Assembly (NCBI GenBank): GCA_035546535.1
Contig: DASZWQ010000037.1
Span: 1-64,000, forward strand
Reading direction: 5' to 3'
Length of the DNA: 64,000 nucleotides
Origin: Pirellulales bacterium
GTDB lineage: Bacteria; Planctomycetota; Planctomycetia; Pirellulales; JACPPG01
Part shown: piece by piece, positions 1-8,224 of the stretch
Position numbering within the stretch: the stretch's first letter is position 1
Layout: every line of letters starts with the position of its first letter
The notes under the pieces: model-generated
The model's database searches: none
Told to the model about the DNA's origin: nothing
The model's input: only the letters and a program-made list of their open reading frames with translations
Program-made: the position numbers and the translations under genes

Positions 1-1
1 G

Positions 2-652
2 CTGGCCGGTTACACATACGAAGAAATGGTCGCCTACCTGCTGCTGACCAACGTCAGCCGGGCCTTTTCCAGCATGCCGGGCCTGGCTTCGACGATCGCC
101 CTGCAAATCCGCAACGGCGAAATCAAGAAGTTCATGATCCAGCCGATCGACATGATCGGCTTCCTGCTTCTCTCGCGGGTGGCGCACAAGCTCGTCTATT
201 ACATGGTGGCCTTCGGGCCGTACGCCCTGATCTTTTATCTCTGTCGTGGATTCTTCTCGGGCTGGCCCGACGCGGCGACGATGGGTGCTTTTCTCGTGTC
301 CCTCGTGTTGTCGTTCCTGCTGGGATTCTTCCTCGAAGCGACGCTGGGGATGGTGGGCTTTTGGATTCTGGAAGTCAGCTCGCTGTTGTTCGTGTATCAG
401 TTGTTCAGCTTCTTCTTCTCGGGCCAGATGTTCCCGATCGATATCCTGCCGGACGTGGCGCGACAGATCGTCGATCTGCTGCCGATTCCGTACATGGCCT
501 ATTTCCCGGTGGCCGTATTCCTGGGAAAGATCGTGGGCCGTGACCTGGTCGTGGGCCTGGTTGTTCAGGCCGCCTGGGTCGTGTTCTTCGTCATCGCCAG
601 CCGGCTGGTGCTGAAAGTCGGTCTCAAACGCTATAGCGGGTACGGGGGTTAG
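2..652 (+). CDS. ABC-2 family transporter permease (5' end outside window)
   Basis: Membrane subunit of an ABC exporter of the ABC-2 type, resembling the DUF990/PF06182 group. The reading frame is open from the window edge, so the true start lies upstream; the ATG at 26 is internal, since LAGYTYEE precedes it. The visible 216 residues hold about five hydrophobic spans and a cytoplasmic segment reading [13 protein letters not shown], which is also seen in its neighbour as TGNLDFALLKPID. The two are therefore paralogous subunits of one heteromeric permease. The next gene starts 3 bases after the stop. No ATPase is in view; one is expected upstream. Substrate unknown. Confidence 0.8.
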   Translation: MAGYTYEEMVAYLLLTNVSRAFSSMPGLASTIALQIRNGEIKKFMIQPIDMIGFLLLSRVAHKLVYYMVAFGPYALIFYLCRGFFSGWPDAATMGAFLVSLVLSFLLGFFLEATLGMVGFWILEVSSLLFVYQLFSFFFSGQMFPIDILPDVARQIVDLLPIPYMAYFPVAVFLGKIVGRDLVVGLVVQAAWVVFFVIASRLVLKVGLKRYSGYGG

Positions 653-655
653 CTG

Positions 656-1489
656 ATGGCGGCCCGCGAAAAGCCCTCCTACCTGCGAGTGTTCCTCACG
701 TTCGCCCACAACAGCCTGGTGCGGGACATGACGTTCCGCGCGAACTTCATCATCGATTGCGTGGCGTCGCTCTCGTGGGTAGCGATTCAGTTGGCGTTTT
801 ACCTGCTGATCTTCAAACTCTCGCCGTCGATCGGACTGGAAGGGGGCTGGGGCAAATACCAGTTCCTGATCTTTCTAGCCACGACGCTATTTGCCAACAG
901 CCTGGTCGGCGCCTTCTTCATGCCGAACCTGAGCGAGTTCAGCGAATTGATCCGCACCGGCAATCTCGACTTCGCCCTGCTGAAGCCGATCGATACGCAG
1001 TTCCTTATCTCGTTCGCGCGGGTCGAGTGGTCGGCATTGTCGAACTTTATCTTTGCGTTTGTGGTGATGATCGTGGCACTGTTTCACCTGGACGCCTGGC
1101 CGCAGCCCGTGCAGTGGCTCTTGTATCCGATCTACATGCTGTGCGGCGTGGCGATGCTGTACGCGCTGATGATCGCGCTTTCGAGCCTGAGCGTGTGGAT
1201 GGGCAGAAACCAGAACATCTACGATTTCTGGTTCTACATCACGAACTTCTCGCGCTACCCGATGGAGATCTACGAAGGACCGATCGGCACGCCCCTGCGG
1301 AAGATATTCACCTTCGCCATTCCGATTCTGGTCGTGGTGAACGTGCCGGCGCGAATCCTGGGCCAGCCGCTCGAGGCGCAAAACTGGCCGCTGGCCGGCT
1401 TTGCCGTCCTGGTCACGATTGCGAGTCTGGCCGGCTCGCGCTGGTTGTTCAAAAGTGCGCTGGGAAGCGACCGCAGCGCGAGCAGTTGA
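656..1489 (+). CDS. ABC-2 family transporter permease
   Basis: Second permease subunit of the ABC-2 exporter, 277 residues with about six hydrophobic spans. It shares with the preceding protein the LIRTGNLDFALLKPIDTQF segment (about residues 97-115), which matches [13 protein letters not shown] upstream; pairs of such subunits are typical of this family. The ATG at 656 follows the upstream stop by 3 bases, so translation is probably coupled. The REP-like hairpin at 1514-1536 lies just beyond the stop and may end the transcript. Substrate unknown. Confidence 0.8.
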   Translation: MAAREKPSYLRVFLTFAHNSLVRDMTFRANFIIDCVASLSWVAIQLAFYLLIFKLSPSIGLEGGWGKYQFLIFLATTLFANSLVGAFFMPNLSEFSELIRTGNLDFALLKPIDTQFLISFARVEWSALSNFIFAFVVMIVALFHLDAWPQPVQWLLYPIYMLCGVAMLYALMIALSSLSVWMGRNQNIYDFWFYITNFSRYPMEIYEGPIGTPLRKIFTFAIPILVVVNVPARILGQPLEAQNWPLAGFAVLVTIASLAGSRWLFKSALGSDRSASS

Positions 1490-1513
1490 GAACCAGGCCA
1501 CGTCATGGAACCT

Positions 1514-1536
1514 GTAGCCGGGGTCTGTGACCCCGG
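1514..1536 (+). repeat. REP-like hairpin, left flank of RAYT gene
   Basis: GTAG tetranucleotide (1514-1517) followed by an 8-bp perfect stem, CCGGGGTC / GACCCCGG, with loop TGT. GTAG at the foot of a GC hairpin is the classic recognition signature of REP elements processed by RAYT transposases. A near-identical copy in opposite orientation lies at 2078-2100, and a diverged pair lies at 20975-21036. Confidence 0.8.
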
Positions 1537-1575
1537 AGCGAATCAAGATCACATTCGATCTCAAACGGTTTACCA

Positions 1576-2040
1576 ATGAACGGCGGCCATCTGACAAGGC
1601 TCGACCGAATCTGGGCTGAGCAACCGGTTTTTTTCATCACCACGTGTACAGCGTCTCGACGGCGCCAACTTTCGTCACCGCAAATGCACACCATTTGCTG
1701 CGACGTTTGGAGCATCGTGTCCGAGCGCCATGGCTGGCGCGTTGGCCGTTACGTGCTCATGACCGACCACGTCCATTTCTTTTGCGCGCCGCTAGAAGCG
1801 TGTCGGCCGCTGTCGCTGCTCGTTGGAAAATGGAAGGAATGGACCGCCAAGCGCGCAGCCCGCGAACTTAATCTTGCCGTTCCTCTGTGGCAGGAAGAAT
1901 TCTTCGATCACGTGCTACGATCGCAGGAAAGTTACGAGCAGAAATGGATCTACGTTCGAGATAATCCGGTCCGAGCAGGGCTTGTTTCCAATGCCAACAA
2001 CTGGCCATATCAAGGTGAGTTACAAGAGTTGCGATATTAA
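1576..2040 (+). CDS. REP-associated tyrosine transposase (RAYT, Y1_Tnp)
   Basis: Single-domain Y1 transposase of 154 residues, the normal length for RAYTs. The HUH metal-binding motif is DHVH at residues 64-67 (context MTDHVHFF). The C-terminal helix reads SYEQKWIYVRDNPVRAGLV, with Tyr120 or Tyr126 as candidate nucleophile and the NPVRAGLV tail typical of the family. RAYTs nick single-stranded REP hairpins beside a GTAG tetranucleotide. Here such hairpins flank the gene as an inverted pair at 1514-1536 and 2078-2100, so gene and REPs form one unit of about 590 bp. The frame is intact and the gene looks functional. It is probably domesticated rather than a mobile insertion sequence; no target duplication was seen. 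Confidence 0.9.
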   Translation: MNGGHLTRLDRIWAEQPVFFITTCTASRRRQLSSPQMHTICCDVWSIVSERHGWRVGRYVLMTDHVHFFCAPLEACRPLSLLVGKWKEWTAKRAARELNLAVPLWQEEFFDHVLRSQESYEQKWIYVRDNPVRAGLVSNANNWPYQGELQELRY

Positions 2041-2077
2041 GCAGCACGCGATTGGCTTCCTCCTTCGTCCTTCAGTC

Positions 2078-2100
2078 CCGGGGTCGCAGACCCCGGCTAC
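2078..2100 (-). repeat. REP-like hairpin, right flank of RAYT gene
   Basis: Stem CCGGGGTC / GACCCCGG with loop GCA, followed by CTAC (2097-2100), so read on the minus strand it is GTAG plus hairpin. It is the inverted partner of the copy at 1514-1536, differing only in the loop (GCA against TGT). It lies between the ends of two convergent genes. Confidence 0.8.
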
Positions 2101-2111
2101 AGAAGAAAGGC

Positions 2112-2360
2112 CTATATCACCCAAAGCGCTGCCAGCACCATCAGGCCGATCATCGTCAAGACGGCGATCAAGAACCATAGGCTGCCGGCCGCCGACGGCG
2201 CCCTTGAACGTGGCGTGATGTAATCGCCGCACGCGGGGCAGCGCTCGGAATCCTCGTACACGCTTGCGCCGCAGCTTGGGCAGATATATTCGTCGTCACC
2301 GGCATCGTCCTCATCGTCCGGTTCCGGATCCTCCCAATCCTCCAGTGGGCGGCGCGACAT
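2112..2360 (-). CDS. Small zinc-ribbon membrane protein
   Basis: 82 residues: an acidic N-terminus (residues 7-24 mostly Asp/Glu), a zinc ribbon with CPSC at 27-30 and CPAC at 41-44, then one transmembrane helix (about 60-82) reaching the C-terminus. Such tail-anchored ribbon proteins are common in planctomycetes, but their role is unknown. The ATG at 2360 is the only reasonable start. It is divergent from the TIM-barrel gene at 2530, with 169 bp between them for both promoters. Confidence 0.75.
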   Translation of the reverse strand: MSRRPLEDWEDPEPDDEDDAGDDEYICPSCGASVYEDSERCPACGDYITPRSRAPSAAGSLWFLIAVLTMIGLMVLAALWVI

Positions 2361-2529
2361 GGCGATTTTTCAACTCCCTAACCGTATGGGGAAAACAAGC
2401 TTGGCCGCGACAAATCACGCCTCTGACGGCCACGCCTGTCTTAGCATAGAATAGTTCCTCAAAGCTGGCCTCCTACCGGGCGGGCCCTGTTGTGCCGCCT
2501 GTATCTCCCCACCTACGATCCGCATCCGC

Positions 2530-3396
2530 ATGCAACTTGCCTTCAGCTCGAACGCCTATACCCAGTTCCCGATCGAAGAAGCCGCCGCGCGGATTGCCGC
2601 CGCGGGCTATACCGGCATCGAGCTACTGGCCGACGTGCCGCACGCCTGGCCTGTCGGGCTGTTGCCCGCGCGTCGGCAAGCGATTCGCGAATGCCTGGCG
2701 GCAAACAATCTGACGGTCTCGAACGTCAACGGCTTCATGATGAATGCCGTGGCCGATCCGCGGCAACCGTATTGGCATCCGTCGTGGATCGAGCCCGACC
2801 CGAACTATCGCGCTATTCGCCGTGAGCATACGAAACGCGCGCTGGTGCTGGCGAAGGAGATGGGGGCAAAGAATTTGCAGACCGAGCCGGGCGGACCGCT
2901 CGCGCCGGGCCAGACCTGGCGCGAAGCGGCCGATATCTTTTACGAAGAGCTGATGCCGTGTGTCGAAGTCGCCGAGCGTTTGGAAGTCGGCCTGCTGATC
3001 GAACCGGAACCCGACCTGATGATCGAGCGTTTCGGCCAGTTCCTGGAATTTATCGAGCGCATCGATTCTCCCTGGATCGGATTGAACTTCGACATCGGCC
3101 ACGCCTTCTGCGTCGGCGAGCAACCGCAAGATTGGGTCGCCCCGATGGCGCCCTACGCCCGGCATTACCACTTCGAGGATATTGCCTCGACGCGCGTCCA
3201 TCGCCACTTGATCCCCGGCCACGGGGCCATTGATTTCGCGGCCGTGCTGAAAGCCATTAAGGCGACCGGCTACGACGGCTGGATCACGGTCGAACTGTAT
3301 CCCTACATCGATCAGCCCGACGAGGCCGCCCGTGCGGCGTACACTTATATGGCCGAGGCGATGGCGAAGGTGGGCATCGATTTCCAGAAACGGTGA
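2530..3396 (+). CDS. Sugar phosphate isomerase/epimerase-type TIM barrel (possible EboE-like)
   Basis: 288-residue xylose-isomerase-like TIM barrel. N-terminal strand MQLAFSSNAYTQFPIEEAA and the AGYTGIEL turn are typical of AP_endonuc_2 proteins. Probable metal-site residues lie in LLIEPEPDL, NFDIGHAF, HYHFEDI, RVHRHLIPGHGAIDF and GWITVELYPY. The gene is followed after 10 bp by the UbiA-like EboC gene, so the two are probably one transcript. In ebo clusters a TIM-barrel protein of this fold (EboE) accompanies EboC. This protein is shorter than the cyanobacterial EboE I recall, so the EboE label is an inference from context; a plain sugar isomerase/epimerase remains possible. Confidence 0.8.
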   Translation: MQLAFSSNAYTQFPIEEAAARIAAAGYTGIELLADVPHAWPVGLLPARRQAIRECLAANNLTVSNVNGFMMNAVADPRQPYWHPSWIEPDPNYRAIRREHTKRALVLAKEMGAKNLQTEPGGPLAPGQTWREAADIFYEELMPCVEVAERLEVGLLIEPEPDLMIERFGQFLEFIERIDSPWIGLNFDIGHAFCVGEQPQDWVAPMAPYARHYHFEDIASTRVHRHLIPGHGAIDFAAVLKAIKATGYDGWITVELYPYIDQPDEAARAAYTYMAEAMAKVGIDFQKR

Positions 3397-3406
3397 GCGT
3401 CGGGCC

Positions 3407-4387
3407 ATGGCAACCGAATCGGAACCGGTCGTGCCCGAACTCGATAACGATCCGCCGGGCATGAGCGCGCGGGCGTGGCTGCAACTGTTCCGGTTGCCCA
3501 ACGTCTTCACGGCGATGGCCGACATCTTCCTCGGCTATCTGCTGGTACACGACTCGCTTGAGCCCTGGTGGAGCTTTTTGCTCCTGCTGGGGGCGTCTTG
3601 CCTGTTGTATACCTCAGGCATGATTTTGAACGACGTCTTCGACGTTGCCGTCGATCGTCAGGAGCGTCCGGCGCGGCCCATCCCCTCGGGCCGCATTCCA
3701 CTCTCCGTGGCTTTGCACACGGGCGGAGTCATGCTGGGTTCGGGCGTGGCGTTCGGATGGGCAGCAAGCGCGCTTGTCGGAGAGGCGCGCCCTGGCATCG
3801 TGGCCACGGCACTTGCCGTAGCAGTGCTCGCTTATGATCGAGTACTCAAGCGCACGCCGGTGGCCCCATTGATTATGGGGAGTTGCCGCACGCTCAACGT
3901 CTTGCTCGGCGCAAGCACGGCCGCTGGTGCCTGGCACACGATTCACTACATCGTGGCCGCGGGCGTGGGGCTGTACATTACCGGCGTCACCTGGTTTGCG
4001 AGGACCGAGGCACGGCAGAGCAACCGGATGGCACTAGCCGCCGCGACCGTGGTGATGGCCGCGGGCCTGACGACGCTCGCCTATTTCCCGTCGGCAGTGG
4101 ACGACGCGCTCGAGCTGGCCTGGACGCCGCTTTACGCGTTAGAAATCGGCTCGCGCTGGTACGTGCTGTGGGGATTGCTCGGGCTTTTGATCCTGCGGCG
4201 TCCCGCCGCGGCGATTGCCGAGCCGATACCACGGCGCGTGCAATTGGCCGTGAAGGAATGCATCCTCTCGTTGATCGTCATCGACGCCGTAGTCTGCTAT
4301 TCCGTGCGCGGCGTGCCGTGGGCGATCGTCATACTTGTTCTGCTCGTCCCGACACTTGTTCTCGGTCGGTGGATCTACTCGACGTAA
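3407..4387 (+). CDS. eboC: UbiA-like prenyltransferase EboC
   Basis: Integral membrane protein of the UbiA superfamily, 326 residues and about eight or nine TM helices. UbiA enzymes attach prenyl chains to acceptors using two Asp-rich motifs. The first is clear: NDVFDVAVDRQERP, with N75, D76, D79 and D83. The DRQERPARPIPSG continuation is characteristic of the EboC branch. The second motif is weaker (YDRVLKRTPV). The start at 3407 was chosen because the residues before the conserved ARAWLQLFRLPNVF helix fit a short cytoplasmic tail; an upstream in-frame extension would overlap the TIM-barrel gene. Ebo genes are linked to export of metabolites such as scytonemin in cyanobacteria; the substrate here is unknown. 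Confidence 0.85.
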   Translation: MATESEPVVPELDNDPPGMSARAWLQLFRLPNVFTAMADIFLGYLLVHDSLEPWWSFLLLLGASCLLYTSGMILNDVFDVAVDRQERPARPIPSGRIPLSVALHTGGVMLGSGVAFGWAASALVGEARPGIVATALAVAVLAYDRVLKRTPVAPLIMGSCRTLNVLLGASTAAGAWHTIHYIVAAGVGLYITGVTWFARTEARQSNRMALAAATVVMAAGLTTLAYFPSAVDDALELAWTPLYALEIGSRWYVLWGLLGLLILRRPAAAIAEPIPRRVQLAVKECILSLIVIDAVVCYSVRGVPWAIVILVLLVPTLVLGRWIYST

Positions 4388-4423
4388 GAATCCGTGTGAG
4401 CACGGTCGTCGCGCAGCGCCTTG

Positions 4424-4714
4424 CTACGCGAGCGAATAGGTCCCATGCCCGGCGCGGCGGAGCTTGCCTTCGTCGGCCAGCGCTTCCCAAACGGCTTTCG
4501 GATATTGATCCGGGGGCGTGATGCCCGCAATCGAAGAATGGCCGCCCGAACTCGTCGGCCCACGCCCGATGCGTGACGCATCGTCGAGCTGCGTCAACTT
4601 CAACCGCTTCTTGAAGGCCTTGAAGGCGGCCTTGAGAACCTCGGGGGACGGTGGCGCGGGCTGCGCAGCCTGGCCGGCGGTTACATCGGGAGAATTGGAG
4701 GGCGTTTCCGACAT
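4424..4714 (-). CDS. Conserved-looking hypothetical protein
   Basis: 96 residues from ATG 4714 (MSETPSNS). An extended Pro/Ala-rich N-terminus leads to a compact helical C-terminal domain with SPEVLKAAFKAFKKRLKLTQLDD and a small basic end (GKLRRAGHGTYSLA) that looks like the last strand of a winged helix. No family was recognised. It is convergent with eboC (36 bp apart). Codon usage is the same as its neighbours and no other reading of this stretch is better. Confidence 0.55.
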   Translation of the reverse strand: MSETPSNSPDVTAGQAAQPAPPSPEVLKAAFKAFKKRLKLTQLDDASRIGRGPTSSGGHSSIAGITPPDQYPKAVWEALADEGKLRRAGHGTYSLA

Positions 4715-5021
4715 GTTACTGGCTCTGTTCTGAAGGATTTCGGGCGGCACGAGAAGCAAATCCCATCGCTCGAACGTTCTGGCCAGGTATCAATTTACCC
4801 TTCGCCTGCCCGCTCGCTAGTCTCGCGATTGGCGGGCTTCCAACGCCCAGCATTTGGGCATACCGCTCCGTCGCAAAACGGCGCCGCCGAGCGAGAACTC
4901 CGTAAGGCCCGGGGTGAACCGGGGCCAAGGCCGGGAAACGCCCTAAAACAGGACCCCGGCGCGGGATTTGCGTGCGCCCCAGACGCGTCTTTCGATTCCC
5001 TGTCTTTCTCGCCGCGTTCTC

Positions 5022-6089
5022 ATGAACAGTTCCGCGCGCCGCGTCATCATCGGCGGAATCTTCTTCGGCCTCACCTGCGTAGCGGCCGTGGTGGGCTACA
5101 TGGCGGCGGGATGGCACATGCTCGACGCCATCTACATGGTCGTCATTACCGTCTTCGGCGTGGGCTACGGCGAGGCCAAGCCGCTCGATAACTCGGTCCT
5201 CAAGATCTTCACCATGGGGGTGATCATCGCCGGCTGCTCGTCGGGCATTTACGTCGTGGGTGGTTTCGTTCAAATGCTCGCCGAAGGCGAGATCAACCGC
5301 GTATTGGGGACTCGTCGCATGTCAAAGGGAATCGAACAGCTCGAGGGGCACACGCTGATCTGCGGCTACGGCCGCGTCGGCCAAATGCTGGCCAGCGACC
5401 TGGCGGCCGCCGGTCAGACGTTCGTTGTGATCGACACCTCGGAAAGCCGTGTGGGCGAGGCCCAGGCCGCCGGCCATCTGGCGCTGCTGGGAAGCGCCTC
5501 GGAGGAACGCACGCTGGAAGCGGCCGGCATCGCGCGCGCCAAGGTGATGGCGGCCGTGCTGCCGGACGACACTGCGAACGTGTTCGTCACGCTCACGGCG
5601 CGCGATTTGAATCCGTCGATTCAGATCATCGCCCGGGCCGAATCGCCTTCGACCGAAAAGAAGTTGATGCGCTCGGGCGCCAATCGCGTGGTGCTGCCTA
5701 CGCTGATCGGCGCCACAAAGATTGCGCACATGATCGTGCGCCCCTCGGCCGAAGATTTGTTGCAGGAAACCGCCGGCAAAACGCATCTGAACGAAGAGCT
5801 GAAGCGAATCGGGTTGGAGCTGACGGAAATCGAGCTGAAAGCGGCGTCGCCACTCGTGGGTCAAAAAGTGGGAAATGTCGAGGTCAGCGGACAGGGCGGA
5901 TTCGTCGTCGTGGCGATCAAGCGCGCGGACGGGACATTGGTTCGTGCGCCCCAGCCCGATACGTTACTGGCCGTGGGCGACATCTTCATGATTCTTGGAC
6001 ATGAGGAAGCCTTACCCGAGATTGCCCGCCGCGCGAAACCGCGCGCCGTCATGAACTATCGCGGCGCTAAGGTGCAACTGCCGGGTTAG
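5022..6089 (+). CDS. Two-TM potassium-channel-like protein with RCK (TrkA-N/TrkA-C) domains
   Basis: 355 residues from ATG 5022. TM1 is about residues 7-29, the pore helix and filter about 34-51, and TM2 about 62-85. An RCK Rossmann domain follows (LICGYGRVGQMLASDL, then VVIDTSES), and a TrkA-C domain ends the protein (LTEIELKAASPLVGQKV to MILGHEE). This is the MthK/GsuK layout for ligand-gated K+ flux. The filter reads TVFGVGYGE: the usual TVGYG Thr is Gly and the usual trailing Asp is Glu. Selectivity for K+ is therefore inferred, not certain. A start 54 bases upstream is possible but adds only basic residues. It ends 2 bp from a convergent gene. Confidence 0.85.
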   Translation: MNSSARRVIIGGIFFGLTCVAAVVGYMAAGWHMLDAIYMVVITVFGVGYGEAKPLDNSVLKIFTMGVIIAGCSSGIYVVGGFVQMLAEGEINRVLGTRRMSKGIEQLEGHTLICGYGRVGQMLASDLAAAGQTFVVIDTSESRVGEAQAAGHLALLGSASEERTLEAAGIARAKVMAAVLPDDTANVFVTLTARDLNPSIQIIARAESPSTEKKLMRSGANRVVLPTLIGATKIAHMIVRPSAEDLLQETAGKTHLNEELKRIGLELTEIELKAASPLVGQKVGNVEVSGQGGFVVVAIKRADGTLVRAPQPDTLLAVGDIFMILGHEEALPEIARRAKPRAVMNYRGAKVQLPG

Positions 6090-6091
6090 GT

Positions 6092-8224
6092 TTACGGTCG
6101 CGGCGTCAATGGCGCCTGCGGAACCGGCGGCGTCACTTGCGGTTGCCCGCCGCCGTTCGCCAGCGACTCCCGATAGGACCTGGCCCAGGCTTCGAGACGC
6201 GCCGCTTCGGCCGGCTGCCCTTGTTCGCGGGCCGTTTGTACCGCCGACGCGGCGGCCGCCAGCGCACGCTCCGGCTGCTTTGCCTGCGCACAGGCAACGG
6301 CCAGATTCGCGTGGGCCTGGATCGATGGCTCGAGGCGCAACACCTGTTCGAAATGCTCAATTGCTTCCGCGCCCTGGCCGGCGCCGACGAGCAGAATCCC
6401 CAGCCTCTTATGGGCCGCGGCGTAATCGGGTTTTAGTCGCAGCGCCTCGCTATAATGTTGCCGCGCCGATTCCGGCTTGCCTGCCGTCTCGTCCAATTCC
6501 GCAAGCGCGTAATGTATGCGGTAGTCGGGCAAGAGCGCGAGCGCCTGCTCGTATTCGCTTCGGGCTCGATCGGTTTCTCCCTGCTTCACGAGCAGCCGCG
6601 CGTAACTGAAATGCAGCGCCGCCATGTCGGGACGCAGGCGCAGCGCCTCTTCGTAGTGCTCTTTCGCCTCGGGCAGCCGGCCCGCGGACTCAAGCGCGCC
6701 GGCCAGGCTTTGATGCCCCACGAAGTTCGGCGCAAGCTGGAGGGCCCGCTCGTAATGCTGGATCGCCTCGTCGACTTTCCCCGTTCTTTCCAGCGCGTCT
6801 CCCAGATTGATTTGCACCAAGGAATTCTCGGGCTGGTGCTTCTCGGCGTCGCGCCACAAGGTGACTTCGTCGGCATAAACAGCCACGCGCCGCACGTCGA
6901 GCAGGAGATAGCAGCCGGCCGCGCACAATACGCCGACCATCGTCAGCCGCAGTGGCAGAGCCTCGTTCGATCGGCGGCCGCGCGAGATTCGTCCAGCGAG
7001 CATGCGGCTCGACAACGCGTAGCAACCGGCCACGACCCATGGAATGACCGCCGCGAGCACGAGGTACAAGCGGCGCTCGGCGGCCACCTCGGTGGCGATC
7101 GGCACCAAAAGCGTTGGTGACAAGACAATAAGCGAACTTGCGCCGACGAATCCCAACGATTTGCCACGATGCGTCAACCATGCAACGGTGGTTGCAAGCA
7201 CCGCGGCCCCGATCACCCAGGGCCACGCGGCTGCAACGTCCGGAAAATACGGCATCGCATAATGAATCACTAGCGGCCACGGCCAGACAATCAGTTTCAA
7301 ATACAGAAACAACACTTTCGACTGCGTCAACCACCACTCAGGACCCGTCACACCATTACCAAAGCCGACGACCGGCGTGCGCGGGCCGTGCAGGTTCAGT
7401 GCAGCCAGCGGCAGCCAGGTCAGGATCAGGCCCAGGTACAGCGGCCACGAGGCGCGCAGCGCCTGGCGAAACGATCCGGCGACAAACGTTCGCTCGTAAA
7501 GCAGGACGACCGCCGGAACCGTCGCGCACGTCTCCTTACTCAACATCCCCAGCAGGCAGCACAGCACGGCCAACGTCAGCCAGCCAGCACGGCCGCGCGT
7601 GGGCTCTGCCGCCCAATAACGCTGCGCCATGTACATCGTCAGAAAATAGCAGAGTGCCATCAGCACTTCCGTGCGCTGTGTGATATAGACAACGCATTCC
7701 GTTGCCAGCGGGTGCAAAGCCCATAGAAGCGCCGCGGCGATTGCCAATGGGTCCGCCACGGCAGCAAACCGTTCCTGCAAGAACGACCGTCGCAGCGTCC
7801 GTCGAACGATCGCCGCCAGAACGATGGCCGCTAAAGCGTGCAGTGCGATATTCGTCGCACGATACGATCGCGGGTCCAACTCCGCGAAGTGGTAATTCGC
7901 CGCCAGGGACAGGTTCACCACCGGTCGGCCATGCACCGGAGATCCCGGTGCGGGTTGCAGCGGGCTGTACTGGCCCGAAAAGCTTATCGCCGGCCACAAA
8001 AAGCGTATCGAGGGATTATGAACGACCGTGGCCAGGTCATCGAAGATGAACGGCGCGCTCAGCGAATCGCGATACGTCAGTCCGATAGCCACCACCAGCA
8101 GCACCGCGCCGCCCCAACACCACGCCCTGGCATGGCGGTTTTCGGCAACAACTACGCGAGCGCCATTGGGTGGATCCCTTCGCGGTGCCGCGGCCGACGT
8201 CCGATCTTTCCTGCGCGCGTTCAT
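6092..8224 (-). CDS. TMTC-like GT-C glycosyltransferase with C-terminal TPRs
   Basis: 710 residues from ATG 8224. The N-terminal half has about ten TM helices. The first periplasmic loop carries FIFDDLATVVHNPSIR, whose Asp-Asp pair sits where GT-C mannosyltransferases keep their catalytic acidic residues. HPLATECVVYITQRTEVL matches the HPVHTEAVA...GRADLL signature of eukaryotic TMTC O-mannosyltransferases. The C-terminal third is about seven TPRs (NSLVQINLGDALERTGKVDEA and so on). The start is coupled to the upstream paralogue by an ATGA overlap. By analogy it may transfer a sugar from a polyprenyl-phosphate donor to extracytoplasmic proteins. Donor and acceptor are unknown. Confidence 0.8.
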   Translation of the reverse strand: MNARRKDRTSAAAPRRDPPNGARVVVAENRHARAWCWGGAVLLVVAIGLTYRDSLSAPFIFDDLATVVHNPSIRFLWPAISFSGQYSPLQPAPGSPVHGRPVVNLSLAANYHFAELDPRSYRATNIALHALAAIVLAAIVRRTLRRSFLQERFAAVADPLAIAAALLWALHPLATECVVYITQRTEVLMALCYFLTMYMAQRYWAAEPTRGRAGWLTLAVLCCLLGMLSKETCATVPAVVLLYERTFVAGSFRQALRASWPLYLGLILTWLPLAALNLHGPRTPVVGFGNGVTGPEWWLTQSKVLFLYLKLIVWPWPLVIHYAMPYFPDVAAAWPWVIGAAVLATTVAWLTHRGKSLGFVGASSLIVLSPTLLVPIATEVAAERRLYLVLAAVIPWVVAGCYALSSRMLAGRISRGRRSNEALPLRLTMVGVLCAAGCYLLLDVRRVAVYADEVTLWRDAEKHQPENSLVQINLGDALERTGKVDEAIQHYERALQLAPNFVGHQSLAGALESAGRLPEAKEHYEEALRLRPDMAALHFSYARLLVKQGETDRARSEYEQALALLPDYRIHYALAELDETAGKPESARQHYSEALRLKPDYAAAHKRLGILLVGAGQGAEAIEHFEQVLRLEPSIQAHANLAVACAQAKQPERALAAAASAVQTAREQGQPAEAARLEAWARSYRESLANGGGQPQVTPPVPQAPLTPRP

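Noticed and set aside
1576-2040. RAYT as part of an insertion sequence of the IS200/IS605 family
   Set aside because: Flanks are REP hairpins with GTAG, there is no TnpB-like gene, and the length and the NPVRAGLV tail are those of RAYTs.
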